Source of the DNA: an uncultured Parabacteroides sp.
GTDB lineage: Bacteria; Bacteroidota; Bacteroidia; Bacteroidales; Tannerellaceae
Assembly (NCBI GenBank): GCA_934718155.1
Contig: CAKUZF010000006.1
Span: 1 to 64,000 of the forward strand
Reading direction: 5' to 3'
DNA length: 64,000 nt
Shown here: positions 56,742 through 64,000 of the stretch, one piece after another
Numbering within the stretch: the first letter of the stretch is position 1
Layout: each line of letters begins with the position of its first letter
The notes under the pieces: generated by a model
Database searches by the model: none
Told to the model about the DNA's origin: nothing
The model's input: the letters and a program-made list of their open reading frames with translations, nothing else
Translations under genes and position numbers: made by a program

Positions 56742-58149
56742 ACGATTCCGCCAAGCGCTGCTTGAATGGGCGTCTCATCCATTGGTTGGGCACAAGCCTC
56801 TCACACTGCTTCATGTCGTGCATGAACGTGTGCCTCATCTTTTGGGCAAAGTGAGGTTGATAGACAAAGGCATTTATTTCGAAGTTGTGTTCGAAACTAC
56901 GGAAGTCCATATTGGCGGATCCGATGCAGGTGATGGAGTCGTCGCTTACGATCAACTTGGCGTGTAGAAAGCCAGGCTTGTAGAAATAGACCTTGACTCC
57001 GGCTTTCACCATGGTGTCGATATATGAATGGCTGGCCATGTTGACGGAGCGAGTGTCGGAATGCTTGGGCAACATCAAGCGAACATCCACACCGCCTAAG
57101 GCCGCCGTTTGAAGCGCTTGGTTCAATCCCTCAGTGGGTAGGAAGTAGGGCGTTTGAATATAAATGTAACGCTTGGCGTTGGCGATGACGAAGGTAGTTG
57201 CTTGCAACAGGGTGCGCCATTGTCCAACAGGTCCGCAGGTGGCCAGTTGGAGGATGTTGTTGCTATAGACGGGCACTGGAGGATAGTAGGTCTGTCCTTG
57301 TATCAACTTCCTGCTCATCACATACCAGTCTATTAGGAACGCCGACTGCAAGCCATGTGCACCTTTGCCCGTAAACTGGAAATGCGTGTCGCGCCATACG
57401 CCCCATTTAACGCCTTCCTCATACCGGTCGGCAATGTTCATGCCGCCCATAAAGCCTGTTATGCCGTCGATGACAACAATCTTGCGGTGGTTGCGATAGT
57501 TCACTTTGCTGGTGAAGACGGGGAATGCAACTCGCAGAAAGGCATAGACCTCGATGCCTGCGGCTTTCATCTCGTTGAAAAAACTCTTCTTTACATGCCA
57601 ACACCCCACGTCGTCATATAGCACACGAACCTCAACACCCGCCCTGACCTTCTCGATTAGGATTTGCTTCACCTCATTGCCGATCTTGTCGTCGTTGAAG
57701 ATATAGAACTCAAGGTGAATGTGATGCTCCGCTTTGCGCAGGGCCGCTAATAACTCCTTAAACATCTCTGCCCCACTGGTGAATACTTTGATCTCGGTTC
57801 CGTAAAGCAGGGAGGATTGATTGCTGTTGGTTAGCAGTGTAGCCAGCGGCTGATAGGGCTTTGGAACGACACAGTTGTCTTGGGGCAGTTTGCCTTCCTG
57901 TGTCTTCTTCATGATTCGCTTGTAGATGTGACGAGAGATGATGCGCTGTTTGCGGTTGTCTTGTCCGAAAAAGAAATAGAACAGCAGACCGAAACCAGGG
58001 GCGAGAAGCAAGACAATGACCCAAGCAATCGTTTTGAGTGGATTGCGATTCTCCGCAATAATGACCAATACCAATCCTATTATAGTGATGCAATAGGAGA
58101 GGATCAGGAGGGAGCTTACAATCCATTCTATATGATTAATGATGAGCAT
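56713..58149 (-). CDS. cls: Cardiolipin synthase
   Basis: Joins two phosphatidylglycerol molecules to form cardiolipin. The 478-residue protein has two N-terminal membrane helices (about 8-28 and 38-58, ending in GLLFYFFFGQDNRK), then two phospholipase D domains with HKD motifs: HRKIVVIDG (His221-Asp228) and HAKLIVSDD (from His396). The layout is that of ClsA. It follows glsB and glsA on the same strand, and with them forms a lipid-synthesis group; its own promoter is not clear. Confidence 0.94.
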   Translation of the reverse strand: MLIINHIEWIVSSLLILSYCITIIGLVLVIIAENRNPLKTIAWVIVLLLAPGFGLLFYFFFGQDNRKQRIISRHIYKRIMKKTQEGKLPQDNCVVPKPYQPLATLLTNSNQSSLLYGTEIKVFTSGAEMFKELLAALRKAEHHIHLEFYIFNDDKIGNEVKQILIEKVRAGVEVRVLYDDVGCWHVKKSFFNEMKAAGIEVYAFLRVAFPVFTSKVNYRNHRKIVVIDGITGFMGGMNIADRYEEGVKWGVWRDTHFQFTGKGAHGLQSAFLIDWYVMSRKLIQGQTYYPPVPVYSNNILQLATCGPVGQWRTLLQATTFVIANAKRYIYIQTPYFLPTEGLNQALQTAALGGVDVRLMLPKHSDTRSVNMASHSYIDTMVKAGVKVYFYKPGFLHAKLIVSDDSITCIGSANMDFRSFEHNFEINAFVYQPHFAQKMRHTFMHDMKQCERLVPNQWMRRPFKQRLAESFMRLFSPLL

Positions 58150-58208
58150 GAGCCAAGGTTTACAACATAAACAATTCGGGTAGACAAATGGTTTTCTTTC
58201 CCTTTGTC

Positions 58209-59189
58209 TTATGTCTTAGTGTCGTTTTTGTGGATCAGCTCTGCTGATTTGTATTCTTCTTGCAGGTAGCTCTCCACGTGACGCTTTTTCTTCTCTTCCA
58301 GGATTTCGTTGATAGCTATCAATATGCCTGTTTCCTCCACTTCGCCAAACTCGTGGTTGATGGCTGTGCCAAATACGCGCATCTTAGGTGAAAGACTCAT
58401 GTAGGCATTCACCAAGGGAGGCACGTTGAATCCGAGTTTGCGCACCTCTTGGTTCAGAACTTTGTAGTTGTCTTTGAAATTGTCGTAGTGGAAAAGCTGC
58501 CGCATCTGTTTCAGATCGGCCTTTGTCTGTAGTGGCTCAATCGGCGTGATCAGTCGATCTACGTCGGGAAAGTGCAGCGATAGGAAGTAAAGAATCATGT
58601 CGCGCGCATACGGATGATAAGAGCGATACATGGTCATCTTGCCAAAATAATAACGCAGTTTAGGGTCGATGACAGAGAGTGCACCTAAACCATCCCATAG
58701 ATTGTCTAATACGAACAACCCTTTAGAACTGGATCGCGTGGATTGATAATCTAAGCTCACGAAGGAGCGTCCCAGCTCTACGGTGTAGGGCAGGATATCT
58801 TTGATGAAATGTTCCGAGAAGTTGAACAGGTGGGCCGTGGCCAAGATGGGCTTTCCTTTTGCGTCGAATTGCACGTCTGATCCACAAAGGAATCGGTAGC
58901 CGCCCAGAATCTTTTCATCCTCTGGACTCCAAACAATCAGCTGGCGATAGGCGTTTTCCATCGTGTCGAATTCGTCGATATCGACCGCTTTCCCTGTGCC
59001 GCCTCCGTAATAACTGAAGGCGATCTCTCGCAGGCGACCAATCTCTTGCATCACATGCGGTGAGTCAAAAGCGGTTACGATGTAAATCTCGTTGCCTGAT
59101 TTGTTGGTGCTTCGCAATCGCTTCTCGGCTGTCAGCTCTGCTTTCAACAGCGCTTTGTCTATAGGTTGGATAATCTCTTGCTTGCTCAT
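58209..59189 (-). CDS. glsB: GNAT-type N-acyltransferase of glycine-lipid synthesis (GlsB-like)
   Basis: In Bacteroides thetaiotaomicron GlsB attaches a 3-hydroxy fatty acid to glycine as the first step of glycine lipids. The 326-residue protein is an OlsB/hemolysin-like N-acyltransferase: EIYIVTAFDSPHVMQEIGRLRE, DEFDTMENAYRQLIVWSPED, GGYRFLCG and FVSLDYQSTRSSSKGLFVLD are family segments. The ATG at 59189 overlaps the glsA stop as ATGA; a longer frame to 59270 would run into glsA. The pairing with glsA and similar gene order in Bacteroides support the assignment. Confidence 0.84.
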   Translation of the reverse strand: MSKQEIIQPIDKALLKAELTAEKRLRSTNKSGNEIYIVTAFDSPHVMQEIGRLREIAFSYYGGGTGKAVDIDEFDTMENAYRQLIVWSPEDEKILGGYRFLCGSDVQFDAKGKPILATAHLFNFSEHFIKDILPYTVELGRSFVSLDYQSTRSSSKGLFVLDNLWDGLGALSVIDPKLRYYFGKMTMYRSYHPYARDMILYFLSLHFPDVDRLITPIEPLQTKADLKQMRQLFHYDNFKDNYKVLNQEVRKLGFNVPPLVNAYMSLSPKMRVFGTAINHEFGEVEETGILIAINEILEEKKKRHVESYLQEEYKSAELIHKNDTKT

Positions 59190-60007
59190 GAGTGCTTTAA
59201 TTGATAAGTAATCGTTTTCATCCAATTCGCCCATTCCTTGGGTGTGCGAGTGGCATCGAATGTTTGCCAAGGAACAGGTTGACCAAAATAGATGCGGAAA
59301 GTACTGTGTTTGCTCTTAAACATCTCGTCGGGAAGATAGATCATCTCGTAGTTCATCTTTATCCCCATTGCTTTACGCAAGTGTGCGAGGTTGTAGAAGA
59401 AGTTGGAGTTTTGCCCGTCGAAGAAGACTGGTATGATGTCGCGTTGGTAGGCGACGGCTTTCTGAATGAATGATTTTTTCCATTCCAAATCTTGCACTTT
59501 CCCGTTGATCTTGCGTGAGCAGAGTCCAGCAGGAAAGGTGATGATCTGGCGGTCGGATGCATAAGCCTGCTCGATTAATGAGGCATTTGTTCGGCTTTGC
59601 GCTCCATGCTTGTTGATGGGGATAAAGATCGACCGCAAGTTGGGAATGTTTAATAAAAGATCGTTCACTAAATAATAAATCTGATCTTGAAAACGACTGC
59701 CAATGAGAGCGGAGAGGCAGATGCCATCTAATCCGCCCAGTGGATGATTGGCCGCAAAAATGAATCGTCCCTCGTTAGGTATACGTTCTTCGTGGGTTAG
59801 CTCGAAACGCAAGTCGAAATAATCGACCATGCTACGCATGAAATCGACACCTTGATGATTTTGGTAGCGGCTTAAGATCTCATTCAGCTCCGTTTGATGC
59901 ACGGTTCTTTCAAGGTAAGCTATTAGCCACCTTGGAATTTTGTGCGCAATCTTGGGCGCTTTTTGCTCCAAAATCGTTTTGATATCAATTTTCGTTAAGC
60001 CATCCAT
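59186..60007 (-). CDS. glsA: O-acyltransferase of glycine-lipid synthesis (GlsA-like)
   Basis: GlsA adds the second fatty acid, as an ester, to monoacylated glycine. The 273-residue protein is a PlsC-type acyltransferase with the catalytic HX4D box in AANHPLGGLD (His88-Asp93), then FIPINKHGAQSR and ITFPAGLCSRKI (the acyl-acceptor region), and RDIIPVFFDG. It is first of the glsA-glsB pair with a promoter box 28 bases upstream. A general 1-acylglycerol-3-phosphate acyltransferase would be the alternative. Confidence 0.84.
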   Translation of the reverse strand: MDGLTKIDIKTILEQKAPKIAHKIPRWLIAYLERTVHQTELNEILSRYQNHQGVDFMRSMVDYFDLRFELTHEERIPNEGRFIFAANHPLGGLDGICLSALIGSRFQDQIYYLVNDLLLNIPNLRSIFIPINKHGAQSRTNASLIEQAYASDRQIITFPAGLCSRKINGKVQDLEWKKSFIQKAVAYQRDIIPVFFDGQNSNFFYNLAHLRKAMGIKMNYEMIYLPDEMFKSKHSTFRIYFGQPVPWQTFDATRTPKEWANWMKTITYQLKHS

Positions 60008-60034
60008 CGTTACTCAGTATCGAATTATGGGAGA

Positions 60035-60042
60035 CAAAGATA
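60035..60042 (-). promoter_or_regulatory. -7 box of glsAB
   Basis: TATCTTTG on the minus strand, 28 bases before the glsA start. Confidence 0.55.
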
Positions 60043-60115
60043 ATAAAATCCCATATGTCGCGTATAATCTTCAACGACCTGTTGATAACTTTTTCTTACT
60101 TTTCTATCTGAAATG

Positions 60116-60145
60116 TTGTCTCGTTCGTAGGGAAATATGTAATTT
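60116..60145 (+). promoter_or_regulatory. Candidate promoter of the division and cell-wall cluster
   Basis: TTG (60116-60118) and TAATTTTA (60138-60145), 19 bases apart. The -7 box ends in A instead of G. rsmH starts about 90 bases downstream. Confidence 0.4.
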
Positions 60146-60157
60146 TACCATCTCAAA

Positions 60158-60194
60158 GGAGGCATGTGTGTGCATATCAAAGTAGTACGCCTCC
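60158..60194 (+). other. Leader hairpin before rsmH
   Basis: GGAGGC (60158-60163) and GCCTCC (60189-60194) are inverted copies. An ATG directly after the first arm (60164) opens a 16-codon frame ending at 60214, but the GGAGG is too close to that ATG for normal initiation. Confidence 0.35.
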
Positions 60195-60236
60195 GCATTT
60201 TAATGGGTAAGTGAGAGTTTAACTAAACGGCAACGC

Positions 60237-61154
60237 ATGGAAGAAATAACAAATAGCTATCATGTGCCCGTCCTGTTGAGTGAGAGTCTTGAGGGATTGG
60301 CAATTCAACCAAAGGGCATTTATGTGGATGTGACTTTTGGTGGGGGGGGCCATTCGCGTGAGATTTTGTCTCGTTTAGCTCCAGAGGGGCATTTATATGG
60401 CTTTGACCAAGACGCTGATGCGGAGCATAATGTCCCATCGGATGATCGATTTACGTTTGTGAGAAGCAACTTCAGGTATCTTTATAATTTTATGCGCTAT
60501 TATGGTAGGCAGGGCCAAGTGGATGGCTTGTTGGCCGACTTGGGCGTTTCGTCGCATCATTTCGATGATCAAGCACGCGGGTTCTCATTCCGTTTTGATG
60601 GGGATTTGGATATGCGCATGAATACACGAGCAGGAAAGACGGCTGCAGATGTTGTGAACCAATACAGTGAAGGGGAGTTGGCCAATCTGTTTTATCTTTA
60701 TGGTGAACTGAAGGCATCCCGTAAGCTGGCCAGTACTCTGGTGAAAGCGCGAGCGGAGCATCCGATTGCTACGATTGGCGATTTCTTGGAGGTAATCAAG
60801 CCATTTGTGGGTAAGGATAAGGAGAAGAAGTTTTTGGCGCAGGCTTTTCAGGCATTGCGTATCGAGGTGAATGATGAGATGAGTGCATTGAAAGCCATGT
60901 TGCAAGGCTCGCTGCGTGTGCTTAAACCGGGTGGTCGTTTGGTGGTAATCACTTATCATTCGTTGGAGGATAGATTGGTGAAGAACTTCTTGAAAGCGGG
61001 TAACTTTGAAGGTAAGAGCGAACAGGATTTCTTTGGTAATCAACAATCTCCATTCCGCCTTGTTAATAATAAGGTGATTGTGCCCACCGCTGAGGAGATT
61101 GAGCGAAATCCGCGTGCGCGAAGTGCGAAGCTGCGAATAGCCGAAGTGAAATAA
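60237..61154 (+). CDS. rsmH: 16S rRNA (cytosine(1402)-N(4))-methyltransferase
   Basis: Methylates C1402 of 16S rRNA. In the 305-residue protein YHVPVLLSESLEGLAIQPKG opens the family, GIYVDVTFGGGGHSREIL is the SAM site, DGLLADLGVSSHHFDDQARG and GFSFRFDGDLDMRMNT are the conserved core, and VVITYHSLEDRLVKNF is near the C-terminus. It is the first gene of the division cluster here; the usual upstream gene mraZ is missing. Confidence 0.95.
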   Translation: MEEITNSYHVPVLLSESLEGLAIQPKGIYVDVTFGGGGHSREILSRLAPEGHLYGFDQDADAEHNVPSDDRFTFVRSNFRYLYNFMRYYGRQGQVDGLLADLGVSSHHFDDQARGFSFRFDGDLDMRMNTRAGKTAADVVNQYSEGELANLFYLYGELKASRKLASTLVKARAEHPIATIGDFLEVIKPFVGKDKEKKFLAQAFQALRIEVNDEMSALKAMLQGSLRVLKPGGRLVVITYHSLEDRLVKNFLKAGNFEGKSEQDFFGNQQSPFRLVNNKVIVPTAEEIERNPRARSAKLRIAEVK

Positions 61155-61159
61155 GAGTG

Positions 61160-61165
61160 AGGAGG
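61160..61165 (+). promoter_or_regulatory. Strong Shine-Dalgarno of ftsL
   Basis: AGGAGG eight bases before the ATG at 61174, in the short gap after rsmH. Confidence 0.6.
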
Positions 61166-61173
61166 AATATCTG

Positions 61174-61524
61174 ATGGAAGAAGCTGCGAAGAAATCGAAG
61201 AAGAAGAGCGAACGACGACTTTCGCTTTGGTATATTCTGGGAGGTGGAATCTTAAAAGAGGATTTCATCTTGAAGCATACACGCATGATTGTCTTGTTGG
61301 TCGTACTGGCTTTCTTTTTCATTGGAAACCGATATACTTGCATGCAGAAACTGCGTGAAATCGACCGTTTGAGCCAACGCTTGCGAGATGTGCGTTTTGA
61401 GGCCTTGTCTATCTCTTCGGAGTTGACAGAGCACAGCAGACAGTCGCAAGTGGAGGAATTGATAGTAGAACAAGGTATTGACCTGGAGGTGGCTAAGACC
61501 CCCTCTTTTGTGTTGCATAAATAA
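61174..61524 (+). CDS. ftsL: FtsL-like cell division protein
   Basis: The 116-residue bitopic protein has a basic cytoplasmic start (KKSKKKSERR), one membrane helix at about 36-53 (MIVLLVVLAFFFIGNRY), and a periplasmic coiled-coil segment (LREIDRLSQRLRDVRFEALSI). Size, topology and place between rsmH and ftsI match FtsL, which with FtsB and FtsQ activates septal wall synthesis. It overlaps the ftsI start codon by one base. Confidence 0.88.
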   Translation: MEEAAKKSKKKSERRLSLWYILGGGILKEDFILKHTRMIVLLVVLAFFFIGNRYTCMQKLREIDRLSQRLRDVRFEALSISSELTEHSRQSQVEELIVEQGIDLEVAKTPSFVLHK

Positions 61525-63740
61525 TGGAAGAAAACGAACGTATAGCAATGGGGCCAGAGATTGAATCGAAGGTAGATGAACCTACGAATAATAGGGTGTT
61601 GACCTATTATTTCATAGTGGTGTTGATGCTAGGCTTGGTGGCTGTATGTGTGTTGGTTTATACGTTCAATACGGCTTTTGTACAACGCGATAGGTGGCTT
61701 GCGGTGGCAGAAAGTCAAAAGCGCCCTAACCATTTGGTGTTGCCTGGCCGAGGAAATATCTATTCGGCTGATGGCAAGTTGATGGCAACGAGTGTACCAC
61801 GTTACTATTTGTATATCGATTTTAGGGCAGAGGCATTCTCGCCTGATCAAAAGGGAAAATATAATTGGTTGGATACGTTCTTGCTCTCGAAGAGGAATGG
61901 CATTGATTCATTGGCCATTTGTCTTTCGCATAAATTGAAAGATCGTACGCCAGCAGGCTATAAGGAGTACTTGAAAAAAGGCTTGAAAAGTCGTAGTAGG
62001 CAATATGCGCTCTATTCGGGGAAAGTCTCCTATTCAGATTTGAAAGAGATCAAACAATATCCCTTCTTGCGCTTAGGACGTTATCGCAGTGGATTTTACA
62101 CGAAGGAAATGGTGCAAAGGCAGAAACCGTTTGGTTCATTGGCTTCGCGTACCATTGGCGATATCTATGGCGATATTGAAGTGGATGGTGTAACCAAAGG
62201 AAAGAATGGATTGGAACTTCAGTATGATTCCTTGTTGCGTGGACAGGCAGGAATCAGCTCGGTACGCCGAGTAGGAGGAGGTTGGACGAACGTGGTTGAG
62301 GTGGAACCTACGGATGGAATGGATATCCGTACTACAATTGATATCAACATACAAGACTTTACTGAAAAATCGCTTGTGGATAAACTGAAAGAAATTGATG
62401 CCGAGAGTGGTACGGCTGTGGTGATGGAGGTGAAGACGGGCGAAATCAAGGCCATTACGAATATGGCACGAGTGCGTGAAGGCACTTATGCGGAGACCAA
62501 GAATCATGCGGTTGCAGATGAGACAGAACCAGGATCTACTTTTAAGGTGGCTTCTATCATGGTTGCTTTGGAAGATGGCGTTTGCCAACCTGGAGATACA
62601 GTGGATACAGGCAACGGAATCTATATGTATAAAGGCGCTCGTATGACCGACCATAATATGAACAAGGGTGGCTATCATGAAATCACGGTTGAAAAAGCCA
62701 TTTGGAATTCTTCGAATATCGGAGTGGCAAAGGCAATCTTAAAAGGCTATGAGAAGAATCCCGAAAAGTATTGGGAGGGACTGAACCGCATAGGCATGAT
62801 GGCCGATCTACGTTTAGAGATCCCAGGTGCGGGTAGAGCGAAGATTCGTAGGCCCGATGATAAGAGTAATCCTTGGTCGAAGACCACATTGCCTTGGATG
62901 TCGTTTGGTTATGAAACACAGATACCTCCTATTTATACGCTGACATTCTTCAATGCGATTGCGAATGGAGGAAAGATGGTTCGCCCTTTGTTTACGAAGG
63001 AGATCATGAATAATGGTAAAACGGTTCAGTCTTTTTCTACAGAGGTGATTAAACCAGCGATTTGTTCCTCGCATACTTTGGCTCAAATACAATCTATGCT
63101 GTTGGGAGTCGTGGAGAAAGGAACGGGTAAGGCGGTACATTCAGATGCGGTACGCATAGCCGGAAAAACAGGAACGGCGCAGATCGCATCAGGAGGAAGG
63201 TATCGCACAAGTGGACACCAAGTCGCTTTTTGTGGTTATTTCCCTGCGGATGACCCCAAATATAGTTGCATTGTCGTGATTCGTCGTCCACGCATCGGTT
63301 ATCCTTCGGGAGGTTCGATGTCGGGTGGTGTGGTGAAATCGATCGCAGAGAAGATTTATGCCAATCACATTAGCTTGGATCTTGACACGATGCAGGTTGA
63401 TTCGATGGCAGTGCTTTTGCCTCGTGTGAAAAATGGCGAAGCGCAAGCGATGGAGGCTGTCTTGGATGAATTGAACATCTCGATGGATGAGGATAGCTTG
63501 CATACACATTGGGCTTCTGCATCCCAGGAGGAGATGGATAAAATAAAGATGAAAGATGTCGCTGTTCGTGAAGGCCTGGTGCCGAATGTGATTGGTATGG
63601 GAGCGAAGGATGCGGTCTATTTGTTGGAACAAGAAGGTTTACGTGTTTCGATGACAGGAATAGGACGTGTTGTGTCGCAAAGCATTCAGCCGGGACGTAA
63701 GTTGACGAAAGGACAAAGTATATCTATAACATTGAAATAG
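61524..63740 (+). CDS. ftsI: Septal peptidoglycan transpeptidase (penicillin-binding protein 3), PASTA type
   Basis: Cross-links septal peptidoglycan in complex with FtsW. The 738-residue class B PBP has a membrane helix (about 24-50), a dimerisation domain (RGNIYSADGKLMATSVPRY) and the transpeptidase domain with STFK (active-site Ser338), SSN (396-398) and KTGT (548-551). A C-terminal PASTA domain (about 680-738: VPNVIGMGAKDAVYLLEQEG) is present, as in many Bacteroidota FtsI/Spo VD-like proteins. The murE start codon lies two bases after the stop. Confidence 0.95.
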   Translation: MEENERIAMGPEIESKVDEPTNNRVLTYYFIVVLMLGLVAVCVLVYTFNTAFVQRDRWLAVAESQKRPNHLVLPGRGNIYSADGKLMATSVPRYYLYIDFRAEAFSPDQKGKYNWLDTFLLSKRNGIDSLAICLSHKLKDRTPAGYKEYLKKGLKSRSRQYALYSGKVSYSDLKEIKQYPFLRLGRYRSGFYTKEMVQRQKPFGSLASRTIGDIYGDIEVDGVTKGKNGLELQYDSLLRGQAGISSVRRVGGGWTNVVEVEPTDGMDIRTTIDINIQDFTEKSLVDKLKEIDAESGTAVVMEVKTGEIKAITNMARVREGTYAETKNHAVADETEPGSTFKVASIMVALEDGVCQPGDTVDTGNGIYMYKGARMTDHNMNKGGYHEITVEKAIWNSSNIGVAKAILKGYEKNPEKYWEGLNRIGMMADLRLEIPGAGRAKIRRPDDKSNPWSKTTLPWMSFGYETQIPPIYTLTFFNAIANGGKMVRPLFTKEIMNNGKTVQSFSTEVIKPAICSSHTLAQIQSMLLGVVEKGTGKAVHSDAVRIAGKTGTAQIASGGRYRTSGHQVAFCGYFPADDPKYSCIVVIRRPRIGYPSGGSMSGGVVKSIAEKIYANHISLDLDTMQVDSMAVLLPRVKNGEAQAMEAVLDELNISMDEDSLHTHWASASQEEMDKIKMKDVAVREGLVPNVIGMGAKDAVYLLEQEGLRVSMTGIGRVVSQSIQPGRKLTKGQSISITLK

Positions 63741-63741
63741 C

Positions 63742-64000
63742 ATGGAATTAAGAACTTTAATCGGTGCGTTAGAAGCTCCTCAATGTGTAGGGGCTGATCA
63801 ATTGGAGATAACATGTGTTACTTCTGATTCTCGACAGGTCATGCCGGGGTCGCTGTTTGTTGCGGTTCGTGGAGTGGCGGTTGATGGTCATCTGTATATT
63901 GGCAGTGCCCTTGAGAAGGGAGCTGTAGCTGTTGTTTGTGAGGAAATTCCTGCAGAATGGGCGGAAAGAGCTACCTTTGTCGTTGTGAAAGATTCGGCTT
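63742..64000 (+). CDS. murE: UDP-N-acetylmuramyl-tripeptide synthetase, 5' part
   Basis: Adds the third amino acid (meso-diaminopimelate in this phylum) to UDP-MurNAc-dipeptide. Only the first 86 codons are in the window: MELRTLIGALEAPQCVGADQ, then VTSDSRQVMPGSLFVAVRG and DGHLYIGSALEKGAVAVVCE, the N-terminal Mur-ligase domain with the SDSR uridine-binding motif. The rest, including the ATP site, lies beyond the end. Its order after ftsI is normal. Confidence 0.93.
   Translation, partial: MELRTLIGALEAPQCVGADQLEITCVTSDSRQVMPGSLFVAVRGVAVDGHLYIGSALEKGAVAVVCEEIPAEWAERATFVVVKDSA

Noticed and set aside
59190..59270. 27-residue N-terminal extension of GlsB
   Set aside because: Lies inside glsA; the ATGA overlap at 59186-59189 is a normal coupled start.
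59940..60185. 81-codon plus-strand frame between glsA and rsmH as a gene or mraZ remnant
   Set aside because: Overlaps the glsA start and promoter on the other strand and shows no MraZ motifs.
1..64000. Mobile elements, prophage or integrated conjugative element
   Set aside because: No transposase, integrase, phage structural or conjugation gene was seen; the tRNA genes show no flanking attachment repeats within the window.

Overview
The window looks like a chromosomal core-genome segment of a Bacteroidales bacterium (phylum Bacteroidota). A Parabacteroides or other Tannerellaceae-type genome is plausible, but genus cannot be fixed from the sequence alone. The clues are: many intergenic regions with the Bacteroidota promoter pattern (TAnnTTTG at -7, often with TTG or TTTG about 19 bases upstream); few Shine-Dalgarno sequences; a fused SecDF; the type IX secretion protein PorQ; a BtuB/BtuG-type vitamin B12 uptake locus; glycine-lipid acyltransferases; KorAB; and typical Bacteroidales families (DUF4254, DUF2807, DUF3822). 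I see no insertion sequence, prophage, CRISPR array or rRNA. About 60 genes are annotated, including three tRNAs.

Layout. 1-5.4 kb: tRNA-Val, purB, a pseudouridine synthase with a long repetitive tail, asnS, and an Lrp/AsnC regulator. 5.5-9.0 kb: a GNAT acetyltransferase facing a four-gene cell-surface glycan set (DUF4254, outer-membrane protein, glycosyltransferase, LPS-kinase-like protein). 9.2-17 kb: secDF, an exo/endonuclease-like protein with two tandem rhomboid proteases, and argS. 17-23 kb: an exported sugar-phosphate isomerase-like protein, a large membrane-spanning regulator (periplasmic LamG, cytoplasmic SARP-like DNA-binding domain), an HD hydrolase and porQ. 23-28.4 kb: tonB, a polyprenyl synthase, tatD, tRNA-Ser and an ExbB/ExbD proton-channel operon. 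28.5-34 kb: ribonuclease H, aroK, alanine dehydrogenase, korAB. 34-44 kb: pnp, a thioredoxin-like lipoprotein, greA, a HIT protein, PspC/PadR, an acyl-CoA ligase, prfB with a programmed frameshift, and a CAT-anticodon tRNA. 44-51 kb: amt, then btuF-btuG-btuB behind a cobalamin riboswitch. 51-60 kb: two DUF2807 proteins, a RecD-like helicase, a pilin-like protein with DUF3822, rsmD, cardiolipin synthase and glsB/glsA. 60-64 kb: the start of the division and cell-wall cluster (rsmH, ftsL, ftsI, murE), which runs off the window.

How genes connect. TonB and the ExbB/ExbD operon would energise outer-membrane receptors such as the BtuB here; BtuG and BtuF would pass cobalamin across the envelope. 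cls, glsA and glsB all act on membrane lipids.

The most unusual material is in 17-21.3 kb. The LamG/SARP-like protein has its sensor-like part outside the membrane and its DNA-binding part inside. The 437-base gap after it carries three GCTAAnn heptamers at exact 11-base steps (the arrangement SARP proteins bind), just upstream of a promoter box aimed at the exported isomerase gene. Other items worth a look are tandem mini-palindromes at 34.15 kb and a two-copy bipartite intergenic element at 18.2 and 39.2 kb.
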